Shown piece after piece: positions 49,516 to 62,101 of a stretch of 64,000 nt of DNA. The stretch is taken from positions 2,264,001 through 2,328,000 of the forward strand of contig WAEK01000003.1 in assembly GCA_011634665.1 (NCBI GenBank). Direction: 5' to 3'. This DNA comes from Mortierella sp. BCC40632 (Eukaryota > Mortierellomycota > Mortierellomycetes > Mortierellales > Mortierellaceae). Below the pieces are notes generated by a model. It did not search any database and was not told where the DNA came from. It saw only the letters and a list, made by a program, of their open reading frames with translations. The first letter of the stretch is position 1. The number at the start of each line of letters is the position of its first letter. Made by a program: the position numbers and the translations under genes.

Positions 49516-51010
49516 TGTCGAGATGGAGGCCTGATGCGTCCTGCAGATGTGGTGGAAGGAGGGAATGCACGGCTTTTGCCGATGCTACACTGGTCCTTTG
49601 CCGCGCAGAAAGTGATCAAAAAGTGATCGAAACGATGAAAGAGAAAGATGACGGATACGTGCTGCCTCCTTTTGTTCGTCGTAGAGTCTTCCTTTTCTTT
49701 TTCCTTTTCTTTTCTTTTTTCTTTTTTTTTGTTCCGCCTTTGTCTCGGCCTTTGTGTTCTTTTTTGCGCTCTGCTTTCTTTCCTGAAGTGTCCTGTGCGT
49801 TGCCTGTACTTGTGTCGTCCAAAAAGAAACAAAGAAAAAAAAAAAGGAAAAAAAACCGTTGATAATGTGTGTATTGGCTCCTACAATAGCAGAATAGGCC
49901 TAGATGATGAGGATGGTGGCAAAAGTGGGTATGAAAACGCGATGGTGATAAAAAGTCGTTTCTAGCAATGGCAAAAGAGCAAGCTAGAGCAGCCGTAGGA
50001 TGGATGAAAGAACAAACGGACAAAAAGAAAGAAAAAAAGAAAAAAAGGCACGCAGCCCATTGTTCTGGCAGGTCCAGTACACCGACTATGTCTTGTACGT
50101 GATGAAAATCACGTTATTTTGACGATCCCTCCCAACAGATCGCGTTTTGGTCAAAACAAGTACTACTTGACAACGAGAGGGTGGCTCTGCCATGCGCAGC
50201 TTTTGTCGTGTATCCTCCACGTCTAGACTAGCCCATTAGAACTTGGGCACCAGCAGCCTTTTGCTGAAGAATGTGGAGAAACAAGCACGGCGAGTCGTAC
50301 TTGCTCTGTTACTTTCTCATTGACAGGTCTCGTGTGTTTTGACCTGACCAAACTCTTTTTGTCAATCGTGTAGTCAGCAACCCAACCAACACTTGCTTGC
50401 TCCTGTCCGCAGCACACATGGCCAACTCCACCCTTTTTTTTTCACACTGAGATGCTCACGAGAGGCCTACCAACTGAGACGCTCCCCTCAGTGGGCTACA
50501 AGGGCTCTTCACAGTGCCGTTGAATTAGAAAACGTCCTGATACACACGCACATTCGCACACACGCACACAAGTCCTGGGCTCCACCTCTCCACACGCTCT
50601 CAACTAGGCAAGGGCAACATCGTCCAACGTTTCGGCACTGAAGAAAATCGACAGGCATTCTTAGCATCCTTCTCCCTTTTCTTTTCCTATGTACTCATCT
50701 CACGATACACTCAGCCTCTCTCTCTCTCTCCTAGTGACCAGTCCAACGACAACAAAAAAAAACATATCGATGACCTCGGGAACCTTGGATCATGGCTGTC
50801 CTTTAGAAAAGAAAGGGAAAAAAGCAGGTGCCCTTCCCCTCCTTCTCCCCTGCCCCCCCGCCCAAACTCACATGTCCTATGCAAACACGTCCTATGGGTC
50901 CTGTGCTTTGACTGTACTGCCAACAACTAAGCAGCTCTTTTTCATGCTACAGCTGCGGTAGAGCTGCTCCATTGACGGCGGACATTGACCAGTTCACGAA
51001 ATCTCGCCCC

Positions 51011-51051
<41 letters not shown>

Positions 51052-51445
51052 GGGCACACACAGACACACACATGCGCAAAATGTTTGTCCGAAAAAGAAG
51101 GAGCGATCCTCTTTCTCTCGTTCTCTCTATGCGTCTCGGCGAATCCAACAGTAGACTTTGGTTAGAGCGAGAAGAAGGACAGGAGGCTGCGCCTGAGCCA
51201 GAGTGAGGGCCGAGCGTGACAGTGGGCCAGACAAGGGAACTGTGGCGACGCTGGGCCCATAAAAAGTCAAACTTTTTCTGTCTTTCTCTCTCTCTCTTTC
51301 TCTCTCACACGCACTCTCACTCTCCACTGCTCCTCGCCACTCATTCCTTTCCTATCCCTACCTTTTTCTTGAAAGGCACTCTTTTTCCATTTTCACTTTT
51401 TTTTCTTGTTTTTACCACGCCCACCGTCTTTGAATTCTTCGCTTT

Positions 51446-51476
<31 letters not shown>

Positions 51477-51584
51477 TCTCCTCTCTGCCCAAATTGCCAC
51501 AAAACTCCTTTTGACCTTCCGCACTTTACTCCAAAGAAAAAAAAAAGAAAGAAATCCGCCTTCCCTGTTGAGGAGGATTGATCC
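49516..51584. other. 2.1-kb divergent intergenic region
   Basis: Promoters of the coiled-coil gene (left) and the ceramidase gene (right). It holds a perfect GAAA-loop hairpin (50097-50114), a CA tract (51017-51050), a CT tract (51441-51469) and non-repetitive sequence at 50060-50700 that has no supported ORF. Confidence 0.55.
50097..50114. repeat. Perfect 7-bp hairpin with GAAA loop
   Basis: ACGTGAT, GAAA, ATCACGT. The arms are exact inverted repeats and contain CACGT-like half sites (bZIP/bHLH-type). It could be a protein-binding site, or an RNA hairpin if transcribed. Confidence 0.5.
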
Positions 51585-53317
51585 ATGATTACCTCGTCGT
51601 CTTACCACTCTCAGCTCAACGCTACTCAGGACAGTTTGTCTCCTCCAGGATATTGGGGCCATCCTACTGCTGCAGGTGCGTAACGGTCCCGATACTATAC
51701 AGGGTTACGACTTGGAGGTTTTTCTCCGTCTCCCTTTTTTTTTTTTTTACTTGTGCAACCCGACTCTTTTTAATCCAGAGTTCGCTCGGTTGCAGTAAAA
51801 AGCTCTTGTTTTATATTATTATTATTTTTTTTTTTAGCATTCTGTGGCGATGACATTGCCAAGGCTTGAAGAGTGAATGCAGGCTGTCTCCATGGAATGG
51901 AGACAATGCCGTTGTCCCGTGAACTCGTTTCTTGACTTCAACCTACTAACGCCGCATTATTCTATTGGACTGCTCTTTTTTTTTTTTTTTTTTTTTCTTT
52001 TCTTCCTTTTCTGCGTTTCACTAGTTGGTAAGTTGAAGCTTCAATCTCTGTTCACACTAGAGATGATCGACAGACACCCCTACCTCCCTTTCCCCCGGTT
52101 CAGTCAACATCACCCAGTCCCCAGCACAATGAAAATGTCCTCTACGGAATAGATCGCCTTGAAAGTTGGTATTGGGCAGTGGTGTTGGTGGTGACGGAGA
52201 GAGAGGAGTATCTTTGATAGAGGTCCTTTGGTTAGAGCTACCAGTCGGTGCGAGATAGAGGACTACAATCTTTTTTTTTTTTTCTTTCTTTGATCCCGGA
52301 TTTACCTTGATTCGAAGATGCAGGGCGTCGGTAGTCCTTGACTATGGGTTGAGCCAATGAAAGTCCCTTGGAGACTACTCCATTCACTAACAGAGGCGTC
52401 AAGCCGAAGGAGGGGTCATACCAAAGCCTTTTGCGCATGTTTCAGCTGGTCTCTCTCTTTTTATTTTTTTTTTATTTAGCTCAGTTGGTTGTTTCCTCGA
52501 ATACTAATGGCCTTTTTTTTTTATTTTATTTTATTTTTTTTATGCACTCCTATCAAACGAAACAGATTGGTGCGAGAAAAACTATGATGTTAGCTACTAT
52601 GTCGCCGAGTTTTTCAACTCACTCTCCTCCTTCTCAATGATTGTGGCAGGACTCCTGGGCTTGTACCTGCATTCATCGTTCGAGAAACGATTCTTGATTT
52701 CCTTTGGTTCTGTTGCTGTTGTTGGGATTGGTTCGATTGCTTTCCATGGAACATTGCTTTTCCCACTCCAAATGTTGGACGAAGTACCAATGGTCTATTG
52801 TATTCTAGCACTGGTATACTGTTGTGTTGAGGACAAGCCGTATCGGCGCTATGGTACATGGTTCCCTGTTGGTATAGCACTTTATGGTCTTATTACGACC
52901 TTGGTCATGCTCTACGCTGGACCCGACAACCACTTGCTCGAGTTTGTCTTTTTCCAATCCGCGTTTGGATTTGCAGTCCTTGTTGTCATGTCACATGCGA
53001 TCAAGATCTTTAAGAATACTGTGAACCAAACGATTCGTAGGATCTGGGTCATGACAGGAGTGCTTTGGGCTGCTTCGTATCTTTGCTGGAATATCGACTT
53101 TAGGATGTGTGACCACATGCAGAACCTTCCTCTGGGGCTCTGGAACCCACAGTTGCATGCTGTTTGGCATGTTGGCGCCTCTATTGGGTCCTATCTATTC
53201 ACGCTGATGATCTGTTTCCATCGTGCAGAGAATATGGGTCGGAAACCTATTCTGAAATGGAAGGCTGGGATCATGCCTTATGTTGTGGAAACGAACAAGG
53301 CCCGCAAGACCAAGTAG
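51585..53317 (+). CDS. YPC1: Alkaline ceramidase (YPC1/YDC1/ACER3 family), 280 aa
   Basis: Exons 51585-51675 and 52566-53317, phases closing to 281 codons, with one unusually long intron of about 890 nt. The enzyme hydrolyses ceramide to sphingoid base and fatty acid in ER/Golgi membranes. The family signature is complete: GYWGHPTA, then DWCEKNYDVSYYVAEFFNS across the splice site; SIAFHGTLLFPLQMLDEVPM with the His/Asp of the metal site; NIDFRMCDHM; and the C-terminal LHAVWHVGASIGSYLF His pair. About seven hydrophobic segments are visible (MIVAGLLGLYL, FLISFGSVAVVGIG, PVGIALYGLITTLVMLY, FGFAVLVVMSHAI, MTGVLWAASYLCW). The C-terminus is basic (KARKTK), like a KxKxx-type ER retrieval signal. The length suits the family (about 270-316 aa). 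A gene symbol for the exact orthologue cannot be fixed. Confidence 0.94.
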
Positions 53318-53860
53318 ATTCAGCGTGAATCCAATCTACAAAGAATGAAAAGAAAAAGAAAAAAACAGCAACAAAATACAACAACAATAACAATAATAAT
53401 AAAAAAAAAAGAGGTCCATTTGATGTAGGGAGGTGGGTGCAATTTGATAGTCAACGCGCCGGTCGGACGAACTCGTCTGTGGCTTTGCATCACTTGGCAG
53501 GTCCTTTTTTGGTGCTGCCCATCTCCATTCCAACGATGCTCAACGCCCTTTTAAGCTCCTCCTTCCTCGTTGGACATTTGCCCATCCAACCCACATCTCT
53601 GTCCCATTGACTGTGCTCCACACTCTTCACTTTTGCTCATTCTCTCTGCCAACCCCATCTGCAACCACATCAGCAACCAGTACGAATTCGGAGACCTTTG
53701 CTCATGTCGGTATGTCTCTCTTTCTCTTTTCTCTCTCTCTCTTTTTCGGCCATGTGTTGTCTTGACGTCCTTTCCCCGGTAAAACACTCCCCCCAACCCC
53801 TCACCTACCAGTGCAAAGAACACTCGGGATTAATTGGTCATTTTCTGCCTTTTCATCTTC
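53318..53860 (+). other. Intergenic region with Gtr2 leader
   Basis: Ceramidase 3' sequence with poly-A and AAC/AAT repeats, then a promoter with a CT-rich leader (53705-53745). No ORF is supported. Confidence 0.55.
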
Positions 53861-56292
53861 ATGGACCAGTACTCAGACTATGGTGACAATGAGCCAATGT
53901 AAGCAATGAACCCGCCATGCTTTTCCTTGGGAAAAAAGAAAAAAGAAAAAGGCCTCATGCACAGCAATGGAGCCAGTTTATCAAAACTCACAACACTGCC
54001 ATGTGTTTCTTTTTTTTCTTTCTTTCTTTCTTTCTTTCTTTCTTTGCTTCTATACCCATTTCTTGACATCATGAAATGAACTACTAGCTATGGCGATGAT
54101 TTGGCGGATGAGGATCGTGAAGCGCGCCCACGATTGATGCTCATGGGTCTGAGGAGGTACGGGATATCTTTTTTTTTCTCACAAGTTGTAGAGTCTCTAT
54201 CAGGAGCCTGGAGAACAAAAAACTTTTTGTCACTCCCCCTCCCCCCCTCCCACCCCTGTTTCCAGATTTGCTTTTTCTTTTTATCTTTTCCCTTTCAACC
54301 TACTGACACGAGACCCTGGATGTCAAAAAAAAAAAAAAAAAAAAAATCAATTTTCGCTAGGAGTGGCAAGTCGAGTATCCAACGCGTCGTTTTCCACAAG
54401 ATGTCACCCACAGAGACGCTGTTCCTTGAAAGCACATCCAAGATCAATAAGGATAACATTCAGTAAGTGTTACCGGGCACGTGTGTATGATAGAAGTTGT
54501 TTTTTTTTTTTTTTCTCATGACGTACCTCGCCTGGGCGCCACGCGCCATCTCGATTTTTTTTTTTCTTTCTTGCCAGGTGACACTATCAGGAAAAGGAAA
54601 AGGAAAATAAAAAAAAAAAAAGAAAAAAGTTATAACAACTCATGTGCATGACGATGGTGGTCTCGTCTTTTTTGTTCTCATACACAAAATAGCTCTTTTA
54701 TTGACTTTCAGGTGTGGGACTTTCCGGGCCAGATGGACTTTTTTGATCCGACCTTTGACACTGCAGCAATATTTGGCGAAGTGGGAGCACTCGTGTTTGT
54801 CATTGACTCGCAGGTATCTCTCCTCCTCCTCCTCCTCCTCCTCTCGCTCCCCCTTTCCCCTTCTCATGTCCCATTGTCCCATTGAAAGGCACTAAGGCTA
54901 CTTTTGGTAGTGGAATAACCAAAGTAGGGCCAACGCTAATGATTTTTTTTTTTTTGTTTCTCTCTCTTTTTTCTCTTTCTCTCTCTTCCCTTCTCTCTTT
55001 CCTCCCATCTGCATTTGTCTCTTCCGGGATGAAATGGTCTCGAACTAGGATGACTACATGGAGGCCCTAGCGAGGTTGCACCAGACAGTGCGTGCTGCCT
55101 ACCAACAGAACCCCAACATTATATTCGAAGTGTTCATTCACAAGGTGGATGGCCTTTCCGAAGACTACAAAATTGGTACGTTTGATAATGATAGTCGCCC
55201 TTGATAGCTCTGGACGGATAGAGCGACTGGTCGTAGTCGGAATCATGCTCACTCATGCAATTCGTACGCCCTCCTTTATCTTCCCTCCTCTCTCCCCCCC
55301 TTTTATTAATCTATATTTTTAAATTCCATAGATACCCAGCGCGACATTCAGCAAACGACAACAGATGAGCTAGCGGATGCAGGACTTGAGAACGTGCAAA
55401 TCTCCTTCTACTTGACCTCGATCTATGACCATTCGATCTTTGAGGCCTTTTCAAAAGTCATCCAGAAGCTCATCCCGCAACTCCCAACTCTGGAGAATTT
55501 GCTCAATATTCTCTGCGCGGTATGTGTCTTGTACCAATCATGTTTATCCGGCTCATATGATGACGCACATGGCCTTTACTGGTGAAGGGTATAAAATGAT
55601 CAGCGGAACCTGCTACTAATATCGTCCTTCAACCCCCCCTCCCCTCCGTTTATACACCCTTCCTTTTAATGTCACTTTAGAATTCTGGTATTGAGAAGGC
55701 GTTTTTGTTTGATGTGATTTCCAAGATCTACATTGCCACGGATGCTTCGCCTGTTGACTCTCAATCATATGAGATTTGCAGCGACATGATTGACGTTATT
55801 ATTGATATCTCGTCGATCTATGGTCGTGCAGCGATTGGAGACAAGAGCCATGGATACCTCGAGGATCAACAGGATCTACAGGAGGATTGGTCGCAGCACC
55901 AACAGGATGCTCCTGAAGGCCACCCCGATTACGATGACTCGAATGGCCACCATCATTTGCAGGGCTCACAGGCATTGGTCAACAGCAGCTCGTCCACACA
56001 CCAGCCCACTGCCCAGACGATCAGTAACCATGAAGCATTTTCGGTGATCAAGATGGGCAACGGCACTGTGCTCTACCTTCGCGAGGTCAACAAGTATCTG
56101 GCGTTGATTTGTCTATTGAGAGCCGAGACATTTGAGAAGCAGGGACTGATTGATTACAATGTGCAGTGTTTTAAGGAAGCGATGGATCAAGTGTTTGAAC
56201 TTCGGAGAGCTGAGAAGACCCGGCGGGAGATGGAAGCAAACCAGTTGATGGAGCAACAACAGCGACACAACGGAATGTATGGGCATGGTTAG
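53861..56292 (+). CDS. GTR2: Rag GTPase Gtr2/RagC, 418 aa
   Basis: Seven exons: 53861-53898, 54088-54156, 54361-54462, 54693-54813, 55049-55175, 55332-55519, 55681-56292; phases close to 419 codons. With Gtr1/RagA it forms the heterodimer that recruits TORC1 to the vacuole in response to amino acids. G1 is GLRRSGKSSI, split over exons 2-3; [13 protein letters not shown] and [17 protein letters not shown] (G3) follow; G4 is HKVDG; the C-terminal roadblock fold begins around [31 protein letters not shown] and DFPGQ mark RagC/D rather than RagA/B. The exon 4 start at 54693 was chosen because it restores the conserved [11 protein letters not shown] block. A His/Gln-rich insertion (about residues 270-310) inside the roadblock domain and a Gln/His tail are lineage features. 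Confidence 0.95.
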
Positions 56293-56828
56293 AAGAAGGG
56301 TGCACACTTGTTTATTGAGCACGTTTTATGCTGTTTTCCCTTTTCCTTTTTTATTCTTTTCTCTTCCCCCCTCCTTTGTCTATCTCGCATTGTAATAAAG
56401 GGACGATGAAAGAGGAGGGCCAGTAATAGAGCCCTTTCTCTCTTTTCTCTTCTCTCTTCTCTCTCTTTCTCTCTCGTTGTCAGTCTTGTTTTTTTTTTTT
56501 GTTTTGTTTTTTTTTTGTCCGTTGTGGTGGAATTTGGAACGAAAAAAAGAAAAATCATAAGCCAAGCCTACTCGATAAGGCTCGAATGATGATGAATGAA
56601 CAAAAGACGAGCGACTGCGGGAAAGAAGGGTCCGTCGTCCCGGATCTGGTATCTTCCCACTCTGCACGGAAGGATGAACAGAGACCAGTCAAGTGTATAA
56701 CACCTCTGTCACTGAGGTTCCATGGCGTGCTGACAACGAGGATGCTCTTTTTTTTTTTTCAGGTGACGCGACTTTTTTTGATTCTAGATTGCCCCTGGCT
56801 TATACAAGACTGTGAAAGAAGCTGGTGG

Positions 56829-56831
<3 letters not shown>

Positions 56832-56888
<57 letters not shown>
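56832..56888. repeat. (GA)n microsatellite
   Basis: About 28 uninterrupted GA units, intergenic, 3' of Gtr2. It is one of the few purine tracts on the plus strand in this otherwise CT-rich block. Confidence 0.9.
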
Positions 56889-56892
<4 letters not shown>

Positions 56893-58030
56893 TGAGGTGC
56901 ACAGAGGCCTGGGGCAACCCCCAATCAGCCGTCACTCAAGAAGTTGTGAAATAATGCCCAGGGGACAAAGGTCAATGAGGCCGTGCGCATGAACTCATGA
57001 AGCGGCTTTGTTTTTTTGCTTTGCTTTTCTTATTTTTGCATGATCCGCATTGTTTGTACTTCTTCCCCTCAACATTTTCGTCCTCGTCGTTCCCTTTTTT
57101 TTTAAACATATTTCTTTCGACCTCTTTTTTTTTTGCCTTCTTTTTTCTCTTCTGCCTTATTTATTTTCCGTTCCTTTTCTCTTTCTCGCCCACCTCTGCT
57201 TTTCCTTGGCCCAACCTATTACGTTCATTGAGGTCGACTACCAGAACCATTCGACTCTTCCCCAGCAAGCGACCGCACGACCACGACAGCGTCTTTCACC
57301 TCTGCTGCCGTTGATCCTCCTACTCTCACCTTTCTCTCGCCCAGTCTCTTCTCTAGTCTTTTTCTTTTCTTTTCTTTTCTTTTTTGCGCTATCGTTTTCC
57401 CTTTCTCTCTCCTTATCCCACCTTTTCTCTCTCTCTCTTTCACTCTCTCTCCTTCTCTCCTCACTTTTGTTTCCTCACTCTCGTCTCCTCGTTCGCTCTA
57501 ACCGATCACCTCCCAGCCAGCAACTCCAACTGTGACAGACTCTTCCGTGAGCCCTAAGAAGGTATGAACCGTAGTAGTACGTAGAAATCTCCGACGACCC
57601 CTGCTCCAAGGATTTCTAGTTGACGAGCACTGGTGACCAAAGACACTAGCCGCAGAGAGCTGCGAGAGAAAGCCCTCTCCTTCGATCGATCTGCCCCGAG
57701 AGCAAGAGAGAGAGAGAGAGAGAGAGAGAAGCCCAAAAGTCCCACCACTGGCGTATTTATTCCACCCCTTTGCTCTCCTTCACCGCTACGCCACAGCCTC
57801 TTTCATTCACCCTCACTCTCTCTTCCCCCCCATCCTCGAGATCTCATCTCGCCACCTGTTCCTGTGAACCCATACTCCCCACATGGCACTGGCTTGGCTG
57901 TGTCAGGCACAGCCCCACGTTTCGACTGCGAGCACAAGCTAGTGTACACCTGTGTAGCCTTCAGGTGTGTGTGTGTGTGAGAGAGAGATAATAACAATAT
58001 GAACGAGCGAGAACAAGAGGTGTGGTGGTC

Positions 58031-58064
<34 letters not shown>

Positions 58065-59389
58065 ACACTCTTTCCTTTTGCCTTGTACGACCGTGTACCT
58101 CCTCTTCTCTATCCGACCGAGTCCCACACAGAATTTCACATTCGGTCTCGCGTACCCTGTCCGCCACAGGTCGTGCACCCCCTCGAATTTTATGCTCCGG
58201 CAGCAGCAGAGTCATTCAAAAAAAAAAAAAAAAAAAAAAGTGCTCTGTTCGGTACATATCTACTCTCTTCTTTTTAGATGCCTTGCATCATGTCCGTCTG
58301 TCTGTCTGTCTGTCTGACTGGCTGGCTGGCTACTTGTCGCTCTGCTCTGCACTCCACTCCTCTCTTTCTTCATCATCATCCTCCTCTTCTCATCCTGCAG
58401 ATGTTGCCTCTTTCACCGCTGTCCCCCCTTCTCTCCTCCTCCCCCTGGCCTAATCTATCTCTCTCTTTTTTTTTCCGTCCCCTTCCATCCGCTGTGGTTT
58501 AATGGTCCGTGAGCCTGGCTTGCCTGGCACGTCCCGGACTGGTCTTGTCTACGGACTTGACTCATTCCAGCCATTGGTCGACCTACATTCCACTCTGTCT
58601 CTCATTTTATTTCTCTCTCTCTCTCTCTTTCTTTCTATCTCTGTCTCTTTCTATTTCTCTCTTTCGTCTTTTCTCTTTTTTTATATCTTGTTCTCCTCTT
58701 TTTTGTCTCGCACTTTCTGCAAGTCCTGCATGCTAAATGGGTCTTGAAAGTATTGTCCGATGATATGAGGAACTATCTTTTTTTTTGGTCGTTTTTCCTT
58801 TTTTCATATATTTTATTTTGGCATCTGCTCTTTTCTATATTTTTCTACACACTCATTCACTCACACACGCACACACGCAGGTCCTTGCTTCATTGACTAT
58901 TTTTTTTTCTCTCTCTCTTTCTCTTTCAAGTTCCTTTTTTTTTTTTTTTTGTCATTGCCGCCCTTTTCGCTAGTTGGCTCAATGGCTCATCATTTTTTTT
59001 TTTTATCATTTGCTGACACTCTGTGGGAGAAAGGGTGACCAGCTGAGCTCTCGCGATCTGGCTCTCGAAGGATGGGGTCACTGAGGATACGGGTTATTTT
59101 TTTTTCTTTGACTGCTTATGCAAGGAGCGGGTCCGCTTAGAGCGACCTGGGTGGCCCATGGCGAATTTGCTCTTTTGCACTTGCATGCTCTCTCTCTCTC
59201 TCTCTCTCTTTTTTTTTTCTCTTTCTTTGCCAATGGAGCAACAACGCAGGGGAGATGGAGAGTTTGTGGGCCCATATGTTTAGGCGCATGGGCAGGGCAA
59301 CTCCATGCGGGAGGAGTATGTGAGCAAGAGTTGTGTGTGTGTGTATGTGTGGATGTGGATGTGTTGAACGGACACCGATTTCTTTAGTT

Positions 59390-59409
59390 TCTCGAGCTCG
59401 AGCTCGAGA
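59390..59409. repeat. 20-bp perfect palindrome, three CTCGAG units
   Basis: Three consecutive CTCGAG hexamers flanked by T and A form an exact self-complementary sequence. It lies in intergenic DNA next to a GT/CA-type tract. Confidence 0.8.
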
Positions 59410-60193
59410 GACGTTCTTCTTTGGACGGTCAACCATGACAGTTTGTTTCCTCTCCTTGGGGGGGGGGAACCTTCTGTCCCTTTGTTCCTTTGTCGCCCCC
59501 CAAACCCCAACCCCTTCACTCTTTCTTTTTTTTTTTTTTTTTTTTTTCTCCCTTTTGACAGGGACAGAGTCTGTGCGAGCACGGTCACTGGTGGGGCGGT
59601 GGTTAAAGATAGACCAGGCACCATTGCACAGAAAAGAAGAATATAGCGCGAGGAGAGGAGAAAGAGAGAGAGAGGAGAGAGAAGTGAAAAGTGAGAAAGA
59701 GAGAGGAGACAGGGCTTGCAGTCAGGAGAGAGGCAACACGGACCGGGATGCACGGGTTGCTGTTTTTTTTTGCAGGGGTATATATATCGCTTTAGGTATT
59801 TCGACAGCGCGTACGTCCGATTGTATTCTCGTCTGTCTGTCTCTCTGTTTGTCTCTCTCTATCTATCTATCTCTCTCTCTTTCTCTTTGGACCGCCATGC
59901 TTATGCTCCCTGTTCATGCTCCCTGCAAGGCAGTCGAGCCGTGGCGCCAGTTAGCAGTTCGACTATTTCCTGGTGCATGACACAACCATTGAGGAGGAGG
60001 AAGAGGAGATTAGGAGAAGGAGTCAACAGAGAAAGTCGGCAGATGGGGTGGTTGTGATGGTGGTGGTGGTGGATAGGGTTCTCCGGGGCGAGACGAGGCA
60101 AAGCGAATGACGAATTGGCGCGCTGAACCTTCAACCGGGACAAGAGGTGCTCTCGGGTTTGTTTTGGGTTAGGAAAGGGCGACAGCAGCATGC

Positions 60194-60199
<6 letters not shown>

Positions 60200-60288
<89 letters not shown>
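60200..60288. repeat. (CT)n microsatellite, about 44 units
   Basis: The longest pure dinucleotide tract in the window, uninterrupted, in the long intergenic region upstream of the TBC gene. Confidence 0.9.
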
Positions 60289-60291
<3 letters not shown>

Positions 60292-61395
60292 CTCTGTTCC
60301 TGGGCCTTTTTGACTCGCTGTCTCTTTGGCTCTCTCACTCTCTGAACTCTTTCACTCCAACAACAGTGATAAGTTTTTTGCTCTCGCTCTCTCTCTTCTC
60401 CCGATCTATATATATCTCTCTCTCTCTCTTTCTCTCTCTCTCTCCAGCGGCTCTTGTTTTCCTCATCCTCCTCCTCTTCTTCTTCCATATTTATTTTGCT
60501 CCTCATCATCATAGTAAATCAAAAATCTCTTTCTCTCTCTGATTGTCATCCCCTTCTTCTTTTTCTTGCGTTAATATTTCAAATCATATTTTGTTAAAAT
60601 CCTCATCAGCAGCATCTCCTCTAGCGCCAGGGATCTAACTAACTCATTCTGCATCCGATCTCTCCCCTTCCTTCCCTTACCCGCCCTTTTATCGTTTTCC
60701 ACATAACTGACTCAACCGACGGCACCCCATTTTCCTCCGTCCTCCCCAAGGGCTTTTTTCCAACCCAAAAAGAATCCTCCTATCCAAGCCCCAGCAGCCC
60801 CCAGCAGCCACATCTTTATCCACCTTCCTTTCAGTTCCTCTAACGTTCACACCTCTTTTCACAACAACAAAAAGAATCCTCCTATCAATCTGTTTTTTTT
60901 TTTTATCCACCACACCACCATTATCGCATACATTTTTCACGCACATACACACACACACACACACATTCACACACGCCCAACGGACACGTTGGACAATTGC
61001 AATCTCGTGCGGAGGAACACAAACACCCTTCGTGCAACGCAAAAAAAAAAAAAGAACGCTGTCTCCTTTTATAACATTTGCCCAAGTCCCCGGACCAAGG
61101 GCCTTTCTATGCAACCGTGCGGGCGGGATTACTGCGTTTGCACACAGGTGTCCACCCACATCATGAGATTGACATTCTCTCCTCCTCCCCTTTCATCCTC
61201 TCACTCTCTCACTCTTTCACTCTCACTCTCCTCCTCCTCTTCTTCTTCCTCCTCTCCCCCTCTACTCCATCTCTCCCCTTGTCATTCACTTTTTGTGTCA
61301 TCGGCATTGGATCTACGAGAGATGGAATGAGACCCTCGAAATCTTGAGAACAGTCAGAGCATACAGAACAATATGGTGTTGCTGGTCTGGACTTT

Positions 61396-61437
<42 letters not shown>

Positions 61438-62048
61438 GGAACGAGAAAGAAAGAAAAAAAAAAGAGAATTATCGAGACTTGGTGCATTGCTACACCAGAG
61501 GATAGGGGCGCGGTTTGATTCTTTCACTCTTACTTTGGCTCACTTTCCGGCCCTGTTACCTTCTCGTCTCTCGTTTCCGATGACCCCAAGAAGAAGAGCA
61601 CCTCTTTTTTTTTTTTTTGTACTTGTGTGTGTGTAAAAAAAAAAAAAAGGGCTGAGTTCAGGGATGGGTCTAGGCGGGCCATGAGTTGATTTGGCCGTGG
61701 GATTCTCATTAGTAGATGAAGAGAATGAGGGGACCAAAAGAGGAAGACAGAGAGTGAGTGAGAGCGAGTGAGGGATTCCTATCCGCTTCTGTCTCCCTTC
61801 TCTCTCTCTCTTTCACTCTCTCTCCCCTGGCCTTGCTCCTTTCTCCTCCCTTGACCCACCCATGGTTGCTCTCGTTGTTACTATACACACACACACACAT
61901 ACACAAACACATACTCACGGACGGAAGCAGACAGGCACGCTGGACACAAGCGGGACTAGACAAACACGCGTCGCGTCTCTCTCTTTCTCTCGTGCGATTT
62001 GCTCTGATCCACACCTGCCCCTTCCTTTTCCCTCCCTTTCCCTTTCGA

Positions 62049-62101
<53 letters not shown>

